Below are positions 46,201-58,500 of a stretch of 64,000 bases of DNA, piece by piece. The stretch comes from Metridium senile (lineage: Eukaryota > Cnidaria > Anthozoa > Actiniaria > Metridiidae): positions 14,393,632 to 14,457,631 of the forward strand of contig OX459109.1 in NCBI GenBank assembly GCA_949775045.1, read 5' to 3'. Below the pieces are notes generated by a model. It did no database searches. It saw nothing but the letters and a program-made list of their open reading frames with translations, and was not told the origin of the DNA. Position 1 is the stretch's first letter; each line of letters starts with the position of its first letter. A program made the position numbers and the translations under genes.

Positions 46201-47968
46201 TGGATGATTGAATGAATGGATGGATGAATAAATACATGATTAATGAATGATTGATTGAATGATCAAAAGCATGAATGAACGAATAAATATATGCATGTAT
46301 GAATGACATGGGTGGCCAAGCGGTGAGAGCGCTGGCCTCTCACCGCTGTGGTCCAGGTTCGAGTCCTGGCTCGGGCATGGATTATATGTGAGTTGAGTTT
46401 GTTTGATGTGTTCTTCACGCTGGGCTGGCAGTGTACTGAAATCAGCGTCTTTAAGTGTAATTTTGAATAACTTTTTATAGTCAAGTCCTGTCAAGTCCGA
46501 TCAACTTCTCTCCTATGCCACTAGGGTTTTTCTCAGTATTATCCGGTTTTCCTCCCTCCCGCATGTGAGCCGAGTTGTGTGCAAAATAATCAATGTAGAG
46601 GTAGTGAGTGTGTGTCTGAGTCTCCCCAATTAGTGTCCAGCTAGAAAGATTGAGACGTTAAAAAAATGATTTGTTTTATTTTATTTTGTTTATTTATTCA
46701 TTCATTCATTCATCCATCCATCCATCCATCCATCCATCCATCCATCCATCCATCCATCCATCCATCCATCCATCCATCCATCCATCCATCCATCCATCCA
46801 TCCATCCATTCATTTATTTATTTATTTATTTATTTATTTTGTATTTTGTATTTATTTATTTATTAATAAGCGGATAAATCACAGTTGTTGTTTTAGTACT
46901 TGAAAGTTCATGTCTCAACATTTTTTAACTTAAAAGTTCAAGAAAAAGGTTTTTCTGCCAAAAATCTCGCAGATTATCATCAACATGATGACAGACTTGT
47001 TGTTTAATTGTGAGTGAACTTTAGAAATTATTTGTTCAAACAACTTGTTTGCCAAACGTAAATAACATATCAAATACCTTTCGAGCTGTCAATAATTGTC
47101 ATTCTGTCATGCAAATATATTCTTATGAACATAATTGTTTTTGTTTCGATATAGATGTCATTTCTTTAGCCTGACAAAAACGTTTTTCCGCTGATTTACT
47201 TTTTACGTAAAGACCTTTTTTCATAGCTTGTTTGACTAGTGTAACTGATTGAAGTTTTACTGTCATTTTAAGGCGAAATACTGTATATTTTTTTAACTTC
47301 GTAAATTTAATCTTTCTGCTGAAGAAAGAAACAATATATAGAAACCATTCTATAAGTGAGCGTAGTGTTTACAAGTGTTGGTATTGTGATGTTAATTTGC
47401 CAACCATTTTCACAATAGATTTTTTAATTTTCTTTGTTCTAATAACAATGGTTGGTTGGCAAAACCATAACAAAATACGTCACTGTACGTCCACCTATTT
47501 CCAACAGGAAAAAAGCCTCAAATAGCTCGGATTATAGTTTAGTTGTAACTTGGTGCAAATGGCACCTGCAATGATTGAATGAATAGGGTAAAACGCATTT
47601 TACATAGTGTGAATTTCTCTCTTTTTTTACAGCTTCATGTATATCAAAACATACAATTGTGTCACCCAATACTATAGAAACCATTGCGTTAACAGCTATA
47701 AAAGACCCTATTTTCTTAAAATTCATGCACATCAATATTCTATTAAAATCTTTTTATTCACTTGTGTTGTTATTTTCATCGTTATTTTATGATTACTCGG
47801 AGCAAGGTGTATTTGGTGTGCAATTCTTGCGAAACATATATATTTTTTCATCTGCGTAATGCGTGCAAGAGTAAATAATAACATTCTGTAATAATTTGTT
47901 CGTTTTTTCTTACCTGAAGTACTGACTATCAAAGCCAAAACACTAAAAACTGTTAGCTTAATCATCAT
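40219..47968 (-). CDS. Three-Ig, GPI-type cell-surface protein, gene 3 (complete)
   Basis: Eight minus-strand exons: 47968-47914 (signal [18 protein letters not shown]), 45610-45410 and 45047-44907 (Ig1), 44111-43818 (Ig2), 43163-43020 and 42012-41860 (Ig3), 40838-40815 (24-nt spacer, KEEKPTT), 40295-40219 (tail, TGA). All junctions are phase 1, summing to 1089 nt and 362 aa. Ig1 spans 19-132 (MEMSCAA … WNCFA), Ig2 133-230 (NLTCDI, VSWKK, DGGIYSC), Ig3 231-329 ([21 protein letters not shown]). Residues 338-362, [10 protein letters not shown] plus [13 protein letters not shown], match the gene 2 tail almost exactly and look like a GPI signal. The Ig domains are much more diverged from genes 0-2 than the tail is, so the tail exon is under constraint or was homogenised. 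It lies head to head with gene 4. Confidence 0.8.
41116..41705. other. Intron between Ig3b and spacer exon; GC-rich hairpin at 41624-41705
   Basis: The hairpin arms CCAGGGCCCTCTCCCTTCGC and GCGAAGGGAGAGGGCCCTGG are near-perfect over about 35 bp, a short foldback MITE. The remainder shows a doubled ATGTGTGAAATAACATGCTA and no gene. Confidence 0.7.
42095..42610. repeat. GAT/ATG microsatellite in gene 3 intron
   Basis: Imperfect GATGAT-type triplets with a longer unit containing TTTTATCAATGTAGTGATGA (about 42350-42500, four copies). Minus-strand His-rich ORFs are artefacts. Confidence 0.9.
42763..42985. mobile_element. 223-bp foldback MITE with tRNA-like centre
   Basis: ATATGATCGTCGCGGAGTAA..AGCAATTAAAGTAATTGC is mirrored by GCAATTACTTTAATTGCTTT..ACTCCGCGACGATCATATAC. 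The centre carries GGGTTTTAAACCCATGACC, similar to a polymerase III B box. Confidence 0.8.
43176..43660. repeat. 72-bp minisatellite related to the SINE 3' region
   Basis: About seven units of GTGAACCTCACAGAAGAACC..CTGATAGGGAGTGATGGTTG..TAAATACTGAGTGTAGTGG. The same sequence (GCGAACCTCACGGAAGAGCC..GGGGAGTGATGGTT, on the minus strand) follows the SINE at 62110-62295, implying amplification from a retroposon tail. It abuts the Ig3a exon of gene 3. Confidence 0.85.
44147..44366 (-). mobile_element. tRNA-derived SINE, minus orientation
   Basis: Read on the minus strand, AAGGATGGCACAGTTGGTTA and GAGAGGTCCCGAGTTCGATT match A- and B-box order of a tRNA promoter. A downstream non-tRNA body carries CTTCTCTCC and AGCTTTAAATACCC. 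No tRNA fold with a usable acceptor was recognised, so it is a SINE rather than a gene. Confidence 0.65.
44580..44862. mobile_element. Two overlapping foldback MITEs (GGGGCCGGTTGTACAAAG)
   Basis: GGGGCCGGTTGTAC at 44581 and 44696 and GTACAACCGGCCCC at about 44810-44823 and 44847-44862 form nested inverted pairs. Inner arms are GATAAAGTTATCCGCGGATA and GAATAGCGCTAT. One copy has inserted into another of the same family. Confidence 0.8.
45060..45400. repeat. GATGAT microsatellite with GATAATGTGCCTTATAATGA repeats
   Basis: Four partial copies of a longer unit containing GGTGATAATGTGCCTTAT in the intron between the Ig1 half-exons of gene 3. Confidence 0.85.
45640..46262. repeat. GAATGGATG-type minisatellite
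   Basis: A higher-order unit of about 70 bp with GAATTAAAGAACCGATGGAT is repeated about five times (45655-46000), then degrades into GGATGATTGAAT repeats. Confidence 0.9.
46309..46668 (+). mobile_element. tRNA-derived SINE, near full length
   Basis: The head GGTGGCCAAGCGGTGAGAGC is an A box and CCAGGTTCGAGTCCTGGC a B box. The body carries TTGTTTGATGTGTTCTTCA, AGGGTTTTTCTCAG and ATCCGGTTTTCCTCCCTCC, and the tail ends GAGACGTTAAAAAAATGA. The 62110-62295 copy shares the body. Confidence 0.8.
46690..46862. repeat. (ATTC)n, (ATCC)n and (ATTT)n microsatellites
   Basis: About 25 perfect ATCC units between short ATTC and TTTA runs, directly after the SINE tail, a common site for tail-derived microsatellites. 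Confidence 0.97.
46870..47913. other. Intron 1 of gene 3, nothing recognised
   Basis: AT-rich sequence. TGGTTGGTTGGCAAAACC and TTTGCCAACCATTTTCACAA (47395-47470) form a short inverted pair. No credible ORF. Confidence 0.5.
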
Positions 47969-48448
47969 GGAGGTCTCGGAGCTGCAAATCTTTAGCTTGA
48001 ACTGATAAACTGCAAATTAACAAAAACAGTAAACTTGCTAGCATAGGCGAAACCCTACAGATGTATATCAACATTTAGAGCATGAGCCAATGAGAATAGC
48101 TATTAAGACAAGACAATGGACAATAGAAAGTTGGCTTGTCACATGTTGTCAATAATAACAGCTAAATAAAGACTATCGTCCAAAGGTCGATGGACACTGA
48201 AACGCTTCATTTTATACATGTTTATAGCCTTTTATTGCAGTGAAAATTCTTATCTCAAATCAAAGCGCATACAATGGTCTGATAAATAGTTGGCAAAGAT
48301 GCAGCGAGACGTCTATCAGTGAAAGCATATGTAAGCACGCATCTCAAACTGAAACTGAATGCACTGAGGCTCCTTTAGAATGGAGGCACTAAACTAAACA
48401 ATAATTGGAGACTTATAATATATAGTTCCGTCATAGTGTTAGTCGGGA

Positions 48449-48484
<36 letters not shown>

Positions 48485-49552
48485 CTTTATCCAAGTAGTA
48501 CAGGTGAACGGCGGTTCCTTTTGGGGGTTGATAATATTTCCTAGCTGTTGTTACCTCAGTTTTAGGGTTCTGGTTCGAAAGTTACTTCAGTCAGTAAATT
48601 GCTAATGTGTTCTTGTCAAGCTTTGTCAGTATTACCCGCAAAAGACAATGCTGGGCGTCGTGAGTCCACAACATTTTGACCACTGTCATGACGAATACCT
48701 TTGTCGATATAAAGAGTACAGACAACGCTAAACCACATTCGATTTGCTAATCAGATTTTTTAATCTAATAAATTCGAAGAACCTTGTCGTTGAGAAAACC
48801 TGCATATGTGTATAGGCCCGTGCTATTCTTGCGTAAAAACAACTGATCATAACCATAATCCCATGCCTGGTCACGTAACCGATCATTATTGATTGATACA
48901 TATCAAGAAAGTCAATCATATCCATGGATAGTGTGACATGACAAACAGATAGACTTCAAAAAACAGACATTTTATTACTCAGGCTACCCCGCATGGGAGC
49001 CTGAGTCTAGGTTTACCTTTTCTATCGCGATGGGTCTATCGTTGTGTCGAGATTACACATGACGTAATGCCACAGGTAAACCACCAGTATCAATAACTAC
49101 TCTATGACGTAGCCTGAGTAAACGCAGTTCACCGGATAAATCCATATCGAGCAGATAAAACTTGTACTAATACCACTGGTGGGCTAAATGATTGAAAAAG
49201 GGGATAAAGCCAGAAAGAACAAAGAGAATAAAATTGAGATGAAAAAATTGAAAAGAAAGAAAAAAATGATATGAAAAGAAACGCAAATAGAAACTAGCGA
49301 GTAAACTAGTATAGGCTGCGTTGGTATTTGATATAAATGATAGGTAATAGAATGAAATTTGTAAAAAATGTTAACTTAACTTTGCTGACGTTTCGAGCTT
49401 TAGCTCTTCGTCGGAGTAAAAATGTAATAAAAATAAACAATAGTGACTTGGGCTTCCTGTGTAGCTGCCAAACCGCGTTTGCCTGGTGACGAGTCCTGTG
49501 ATCGAGGCATTCTAAGGTGTGGGTTCCTTTTCACAAAACAACAAGATCGAAA
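47969..49552. promoter_or_regulatory. Divergent intergenic region between gene 3 and gene 4
   Basis: The start codons of genes 3 (minus) and 4 (plus) are 1.58 kb apart and point away from each other, so promoters of both must lie here or overlap. It contains a G run with few interruptions (about 48451-48484), followed by TTTATCCAAGTAGTACAGGTGA, which identifies a half copy of the G/C-tract MITE. A dispersed repeat is at 49283-49424. No core promoter motif is asserted. Confidence 0.45.
49283..49424. repeat. Dispersed repeat with Penelope-like end motif
   Basis: CTAGCGAGTAAACTAGTATA … TGCTGACGTTTCGAGCTTTA then GCTCTTCGTCGGAG. On the minus strand CCGACGA-GAGC-TAAA-GCTC-GAAACGTC resembles a hammerhead core (CUGANGA … GAAA) with one core change, but a stem III partner upstream is missing. 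Confidence 0.55.
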
Positions 49553-52500
49553 ATGTCGAATCCTTCTATCTGTACTACTATTCTTTGCTTATTAGCTGCC
49601 TTCTCTATACACAATGTACAAGGTAACTAGATTATACATCTAACTAATAACACAGCTTTGTTTTGAGCGTTTATTTGCCTTGAATAACTAGTTTTAAAGC
49701 GGCCATCGTCCTTCAAATGTCGTTATGAAATGTTGGGTCTTGCATGCAACAACATGCCGAATTAACTTCACAAATATACGAATTCTGCTAATATTACTGT
49801 TTCTTTCCTTATAAACGTTTAATTAATAAGAGCATGAACTTCGTAAGTTGCAAATGCAAGCGATGGTGGTGGTTTTCAACGTGAATTTGAGCTTTACTTT
49901 TCAATTTCAACACAATTCGAGCTTATCGATTGCTGCATCTTTTTCAAATGTCATCGATAATTATTTCCAAGCTCAACAGTTTTTCGTCCTTATGTAAATT
50001 AACTAGCAAGAGATTGTTATTATTTCGTTTTCTCTGACATATGTTTTTTTAATTAGTGTGAAGTATTTTCATAAAAATCCCAGTTTTATTTGTGTTTTGA
50101 AAATTGATTTTCAATCTTACAGCAGCATCTTCTGCTTTTCGGCTTTTTTCTTCTCTACATGTAGTTTCTTTTCTGAAAATAGAGTTTATACACAGTGTTT
50201 TAGTAAGTAAACATATTTTTGTGTTATGCTGCAGTTAATTTATCTATTATTACATCTATCTATAACATATTTTTGTCACCGTGCACAAACTGCAGCTGTT
50301 TTGTAAAGCTTGCATTATTTCAGCCTAAAATTCATTTCCCCCTAGGCTATAAGGTTTGCTTGCAACATCAACAATAAACATGTGAGCAGTTTTATTTATT
50401 TTATAACAAATACAAACAATGAATACAAAATAAGAAAAAACTACAATTTGAAACATTGAGGGAACATGCTAACCCAGTCGTAGTCCCAGTGTTGTATGCT
50501 CGAAACAATTTTATGTTCCAAAATTAATTTGTGACATTGAAATACATCAAAATTACGTCCCCTTCTGTTGTGTATTATAGACTTACTTTTCTGTTTTTTT
50601 TTCAAGGAAAACCTCAGATAGTAGCACCATTTCCAGACAATCTACATGCTATTGAAGATGAGAAAGCACAAGTTAGTTGTACTGTGAAGGACAGTACTGG
50701 TGCCCCACCAACAAAGATACTTTTTTTCAGGAAAAGTAAATATGGGGATACAGAATTGATATCTGATGAAGGGAAGGATGGACGCCTCCATTATGTGAAT
50801 GACACTTCAGGTATATATGGCTGCCACTTCATTTTCATATTGTTTTTTAAATTTATATTTTAAATTGACCACTTCATCAACATTATAGATTAGAATGACT
50901 TCAATCAAGGTAAAAAGTCAGAGACAAAAAAATTTTTTGGGGGGAATTTCAAAAGGAAACAGTTTACTGAACACAAACAAATCTTTTTATTTTTGATGCC
51001 AAATGACTTCACTTGAATTATATTTATAGCAATAAACTTTCCAATAATACATATTTCTACTTGCTCTTTCTGATGGTGGTGCTTATTTTTAAAAATTAGG
51101 TTTTGATTTTTGAAAGTCAAAATAGGCATTTGGTCAATGTTATCGGAGTATACCATACATGGCTGGACAATCACATTTTCTCATCATCACCTGCAATGTG
51201 GCTCAAACCATTCAAATTATATTACCAACGTTAAAAGTCTTTCTCAAGAATGCACATGCCTGGAAGAGCACCATTTACTATCTTAACTTATAGCTGGATG
51301 CAAGCCATTCAAACATCATTCACCAACATCAGTATGAAGGCCCGTTTACACTAGCAATTTTGTCAAACAGCAAGAGCTGCTATTTCTATGGTGATTTTAT
51401 CACAGATTTGTCAACGCTACTTTGAACATGCTCAAAATTCACTGCAATTGTCCTATTTCACTATGACATCACATTAAAACATTCTATTGTCTTAACGCTA
51501 AGGATCATGGACGCCAGTGGGGGACAGATTCATAACAACAATACGAGAATACACAATAAAATTACATAATTTACAAGACGGAGAGGAAAGAAATGACAGC
51601 AAAATGCCATAAATTTGAAACTATTAACATAGACAGATAACATACATAAAAACTAGATAATATGAAGCTCAATTTTCAAGGAGAAGGAAGATTTAGTTGA
51701 AATTTTAATTGTTTTCGGCGATTCTATCCCCCACTGTAAACACATTGTGACTTCATAATGAAATAGGACAATTTGCTGCAACTTTCTGTCTCCTAAATTT
51801 GAGCATATTCGAAATTGCGGCGACAAAGCTGCATCACCATTAAAATCACAGCTTTTGTCACACAACAAAATTGCTATTGTAAACAGGCCTTAATACAAAA
51901 ATACAATAATTGTTGCTAACTAAAATATCTTTTATCTTTTCAGATGGTGGTAAAACACTAAAAGTCACCCTTCAGTTCAATACCGTGAAATATGAAGATG
52001 ATTCATACTTTGGTGGATATGAATGCCATGGGTATGTTGGTTCAGAAAAAGAGGCTTATGGCTTTACTGTTAATGTTATCAGAAGTAAGTAAAGTAATAA
52101 TTAACACATTTCAGGGGCGTAGCGTCTATTACGCAAATACATGCGTACTGAGAGAGGAAATTTTCAAAAAAATTGTTTAACTTTTTTCCATATATGTTTG
52201 TATTCAAAAGTCAAAAATCCATATCTGTGTGTGCTTGTAAAAATGACCACGCTACGCCCCTGCATGTATTAATAATAATCAATTAAGTCAGATATTGAAT
52301 AAGTTTAAGAACTTGAGTGCAAACACTAAAAGCATGCAATATTGTGTGGTTTACCATATTTACTTGAATAAGCGCTGCATTTTAATGCTATATAATGTTA
52401 CTCTAAAACAGCATTGGAAATAAATTGTTATCAAAAGCTATATTCTTCAGTGCAGTAATAGTTAAGTAATTATATATTTCACAGCTACAATGAAGTTATC

Positions 52501-55500
52501 TCTCCAATATTCATAGTTCTGATCAAGAAGGGGACAGTGAGATTGAAGTAAACTTCAGTTATATATATTATTGTAATTATTATTTATTTATTTTGTTATT
52601 GTTATTTATTTCAATAAAAATTAAATTTAAAAAAAAAAAAAAAAATCTTATTCAAGTAAATACAGTTTAATATATCCTGTTTGTTTACCCAGGGGATGAG
52701 CTGCCAGGCATTGCCGTTTCTGAAAGCAAGACAGTTAAGTTTGGCGACAGTATTGTCCTAAGCTGTAACCTCACAAAAAATACAAAAAAAACTACTAAAC
52801 TCAAAAAGTTGATGTGGAAAAAGGATGGACAGATCATTGATGAAGTGTTGTACCCTAGAGAACAGTCATTGAAGTCTAGGGTGATGAAAATCAAATACCC
52901 CAGCGATGGAGGCTTGTATACTTGCCATCTGATTTCTAAATTGAGAGACGTCAAAGAGTATAATATCACTGGCTCTAGTGAAATTACAGGTCAGTGGGAG
53001 TTTGTGAGGTTGACTTTTATGTGTATACAGTCATTTGAAAAAACATTGTCGTCAATAGGCTTCAAGTCTACGTGACTAGACTGAAAGGTAGCATGGGTAG
53101 AAATCACTGATGCGCACTCAATCAACTATTTATGAATAATTCGCCTCTTCAGTGATTTCTACCCATGCTACATGTCGGTCTAGTCGCATAAACTTGAAGC
53201 CTATTGACGACAATGGTTTTTGAATTGACTGTATATATAGACTTCACATGTATGAGAGGCTAGCTGTTCAAGAACATTAGCTTTTCAAATTTGTCACCGT
53301 TTTTTGCACCGGTGTAGGTTTTTTGTTGTTGCAAAGTTTACTCTGTACACATGTGCATTGTGCATAACCATTGATCATTATATCCAATGTTATTGCCTGT
53401 ATATAATCATCATTATCATTTTCATCTCTGTAGTTGTTGTTATTATAATAAATGGAAACTAGCGAGTAAACTAGTATAGGCTGCTTCAGTGTTTGATATA
53501 AACGATAGGTAATATAATAAAATTTGTATAACACCGTAAAAAAATAGAAATAGAAACTAGCGAGTAAACTGGTATAGGCTGTGTCAGTGTTTGATATAAA
53601 CGATAGGTAATGTAATGAAATTTGTAACACCGTAAGAAAATGTTGACTTAACTTTATTGGCGTTTAGATCGAGCTTTAGCCCTTTATCGGAGTATTATAA
53701 TTAAACAATGTTCTCATTGCTATCATTATGTATTTATTAATTATCATCATTATAATTTTACATCATCTCTGTAATTGTTATAATTGTTCTCATTCGTATC
53801 ATAAAAATTAATGTCATTGTTAATATTTTATCACAAGTTCATTAAGCCAAAGTTGTTTTTGTTTTTCAGTTGAACCCAAATACTTTGCCCAAGATTTAAA
53901 AGACAATGAAGTAAAGGTCTTCCTGGAAGACTCGCCTAAGTTTGTTTGCTCAGCCAAGGGAAATCCACTTCAGACTGAATGGAAGAAAAAACTAAAGAGT
54001 GAAAGCAGTGCTAGTGTTTTCAACTTGGAATGTATGTAATATTTATATTTTATTATACAACCATCAGAAAAAAGGTTAACTGCGGTTTTTGACTTTCTGT
54101 GAACTCAGACATTACAATGGTTGGTTGTGAAATACGTTTTTGGCTGTCAATAATCAAAAACATAAAAGATGCTGAGAATTTAGTAGCAGCCAAACACGTT
54201 TCACACTGGCTAGACGTTGGATTGTCTGAGTGTGCAGAAAGATGAAAACCGCAGTAATGTGTTCTTAAAGCAACAAATTTTTTACTGAATTGAAATGCGT
54301 TTGGTGTATAAGTGTATTACTTGAAAGGCTAGTCATATATGAGTAAAAATATCATTGGATATTTTAACTTGATCCAGTCCTACTCCTGCTATATTTTTAC
54401 TATGACTAGTTGGATAATTTATTCAAGATATTCGCATTTGATATTCGCATAAATCTGTCGAAGAATTCCCTCAAATTTAGACTCAGATCAATTAATGTTA
54501 TTTAGATTGTGAATAGTCAACATTTTCAATTCTCTTAAGGTTACCGTCCACGTTCGCGGGATGCTCTCCGTTAAAAATTGTTTAGCGCGTCACTTAACAA
54601 TAAAGATAGACAAAGTATATATAATTTCAAAGCTTATATAACAGAGAATAAGACTATGTAAGTTTTTTTAAGAAAAATAATATCTTTAATCAATGCTTCA
54701 CGTAAAACCTCAAAATCGAGCACTTTCATTAAAAAAAGTATAAGTCCAAAAGTTCCAACTACTTTGCCGTCATTTCTTCATTATGTCAATCAGCACATAC
54801 ATGTGTTCAAAACCGTGTCCAGTTTTTTCGATAAAATGCTTCGTTCTTGAATAAATGTGTTTCAAAGTCGACTCATTGTTAAAACTTCAAGTTAAATAAC
54901 AAAACGGGCCATAACTATAAAACTAAGCATTTTATCAAAAAAACTGGACACGGTTTGGAAGACCAATATGTGTTGATTGACATAACGAAAAAATGACGGC
55001 AAAGCAGTATGAACTTTTTGACTTATACTTTTTTACATTACTCGCATTGAAGGTGGTTAATTTTAAGGTTTTTCGAAGAGCATATCTTACAGAAAATTGT
55101 TGTATATAACAAAACATACACAGTCTTATTCTCTGTTATATAAGCTTTAAAATAATATATAATATGTCTATTATTATTGTAAAATAACGCGGTAAACAAA
55201 CTTTTAACTGAGAGCATGTGAAAGCACACCGCGAACGTGGACCGTAACCTTAAAATGTTAAAAGTAATAATAATTATAGAATACAGAATATCTTATACAG
55301 AATGACTTTCTGTAAGCTTAGACATTCCAACATCTAGTTGTGAAATATGTTTTTGGCTGCTGCTAATTACTCGGCACCTTTTAAGTTTTTGATTAATGGC
55401 AGCTAAAAATGTATTTCATAACTAACCATTGAAATGTCTGAGTTTGCAGAAAGTTGAAAACCATAGTAATAATTTATTTAAAATTTACATACAAACTAAC

Positions 55501-58500
55501 TACAAAAATAACAACGATTTGTATTTTTCAGCTAACTCCACAACAAAATATGAATTTGCTAACCTTGATAAACTGGAGGACCATACATTGATTGTGAAGG
55601 ATGCCGCCTATGCAGATCGTGGCGTGTACTATTGTTGTATCAAATCAACCAATAGCACAAGAGATGAAGATGATGTCAGTGGTTGTCAGGTGTTTACACT
55701 TAGAGTTAAAGGTAGGGCTGGATTTTATGAACACCAATTATGTATATTAATAAGATATTGAAGGAAACTAGCGAGTAAACTAGTATAGACTGTGTCGGTG
55801 TTTGATATAAACGATAGGTAATATAATGAAATTTGTAACACTGTAAAAAAAAGCTAACTCAACTTGACTATAATTAGTAATATATATATACACAATTTAT
55901 TAGGACAATTGTTTACCTAATTCACAACCATCTTGAAGGCTATTATTTCTTTTGTCAATTTCTTATGAATTATTAATAATTCGAATAAAAGAACTTCTAG
56001 TTCTACAAATTATTCAGAATAAATCTAAATTCAGACATTTAATGTTAAGTATCTAAGTCCACTATTTTCAACTTATTCCTGGTGATGAAGTCATGCAGAC
56101 TTTGAAATGTCGTAAATGTATTTCGCTTGTATGTATTCTGAATTATTATGCACAGGTGAACAACTCCCTACGAAACCTTGCTCAATATAAGTTATAAATT
56201 ATTATATTAATTATTATTATTATTGTTATTGTTAATAAGTTTTATAATTATTGTTACTGAACTTTCAGATCCCCTTGGTGCCCTTTGGCCTGTTATCGGA
56301 ATCATCATTGAAATCATTCTGCTTGTCATCATCATTGTTTTGGCTGAGAAATTCAAGAAAAAGAAGAATCAATGTGAGTATCAATAAAAATATATCTCTA
56401 CAATAGACTGACAATACATAATTTCAGGGCTCCAAATAGCTGCCTGCCAATGGACAAATATCAGGCCAACATTAAGATTTGGCAGGCAAAAATCATTATG
56501 AACTGCCAAATGGATGATAAAACTGCAGGCAAAGTTTACTGGAAATTGATCATCTTCCAATGTTTCTCTATCTGGAAGTGACAGGCCAATTTGTTTTATA
56601 TTTTAAGGCATGAATTTGGTTCTGACTGGCATGTCTCCTGTTCATGTTGCAAAACAATAATTGGTTGTATCTTATTGCTTACTAGTGTTTATGTTGTAAA
56701 ACAATAGAGTTGATCGTATCTTATCAGTAATACAGCACCCTAATAATATAGGTTGTACCCGTATACGGTACCACTATTGCTAAGACTCTATTGTTTTTTA
56801 AAGCAAACCTAAACATTGTGGTGCTGGATTGCCCTATCATATTGCTTGTACATGTGTTAATGTTTGAAAACAATAGAGTTTTCACATGTATGAGAGGCTA
56901 GCCAGTTAAGAACAATGAAGTTAATATTCAAATTGGTCATTATTTGTTTTATCATAACTATGGTTTTATATATGGTTCTAGTACTATGGTATTCACAGGA
57001 CATGTAGCACACTTAAATAAGATATTTTATTGTTTGCATCATCATTTATTTTTGCTTGATTTAAAGTTCTTCACACATTAGACTTTATTTGCTTGCCTAA
57101 ATGTTTCTTGATGAATAACACCATCTTGGTAAAACTGAATTAGTTCTCTTGTTTGAGATAAACCAAGAAAAACCATCACTTACTAGAAGCTACTTTGAAG
57201 CCTAAACAGTATAGCAAACGTTTACAGAAAATAGTGTTTCCAAAACAATTTAAAAGTTTGGTCCTAATTCTTCATTGCGAAAAGCTTGGCGAAATGCAGA
57301 ATTGTGCAGATCAACGCAGACTTCATTCTGATTTACATGTACTTGGCAAACCACTAGGTGAAACTTTGTTTCACCTTGAAGCTCATTTTCTCATTGTTGG
57401 TTTTGGTGAAAAATTAAATCTCTTTTTTTGAAATCTAGATCATTTTATTTATTGAAACATTGATGCAAGTTAGTGAGTTGTTATTTTGACATATAAAATT
57501 GCATTGCAAGCATTGTTAACACAAATACGCACCCACCAACACGCCACTGTAATACCACTGTACAAAATAAGATTGTTTGTTGTTATCACTGTTTTCACAT
57601 TTTCACCATTTTTTTCTCTTACGCTTGATGCTTGTCTGTATGGATTCACATAGCAACCAAGTAAGTGTCTATTTGTTAGATGGGAGGGGAGAGAGAGGGG
57701 ATGACAGTTTTGTTTTATGAGAGGGGAGAGAGGGGATGACAGTTTTGTTATATGAAAGGGGAGAGAGGGTGTGACAGTTTTGTTAGATGGGAGGGGAGAG
57801 GGGATGGCAGTTTTGTTGTATGAGAGGGGAGAGAGGAGATTACACTTTTGTTACAGGGGAGTGGAGAGAGGGGATGACAGTTTTATGTATGAGAGGGGAG
57901 AGAGGGGGTGACAGTTTTGTTGTATGAGAAGGGAGAGGGGTGACTGTTGTTGTATGAGAGGGGAGAGAGAGGATGACAGATTTTTTTGTATGAGGGGAGA
58001 GGGGATGACAGTGTTGTATGAGAGGGGAGAGATGGGAGAGAGGGGATGACAGTTTTGTTGTATGAGAGGGGAGAGATGGGAGAGAGGGGATGACAGTTTT
58101 GTTGTATGAGAGGGGAGAGGGGATGACAGACTTTTTTGTATGAGGGGAGAGGGGATAACAGTTTTGTTGTATGAAAGGGGAGAGATGGGAGAGAGGGGAT
58201 GACAGTTTTGTTGTATGAGAGGGGAGAGGGGATGAGACTTTTTTGTATGAGGGGAGAGGGGATAACAGTTTTGTTGTATGAGAGGGGAGAGGGGATAACA
58301 GTTTTGTATGAGAGGGGAGAGAGGGGATGACAGTTTTGTTGTATGAGAGGGGAGAGAATGCATGGTTGTTTTGTTGTATGAGAAGGAAGGAAGGAGGAAG
58401 GAAGTTTCGTTTAGGGGAAAGGGAGAAGGGTGGAAGTTTTGTTACAGGGGAGGGGAGAGATGTGTAGATGTTTTGTTTTTGGGGAGGAGAAGTAACTGAC

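Noticed and set aside
46309..46380. tRNA gene
   Set aside because: A and B boxes are present, but the acceptor arm does not pair convincingly and the sequence continues into a SINE body and tail.
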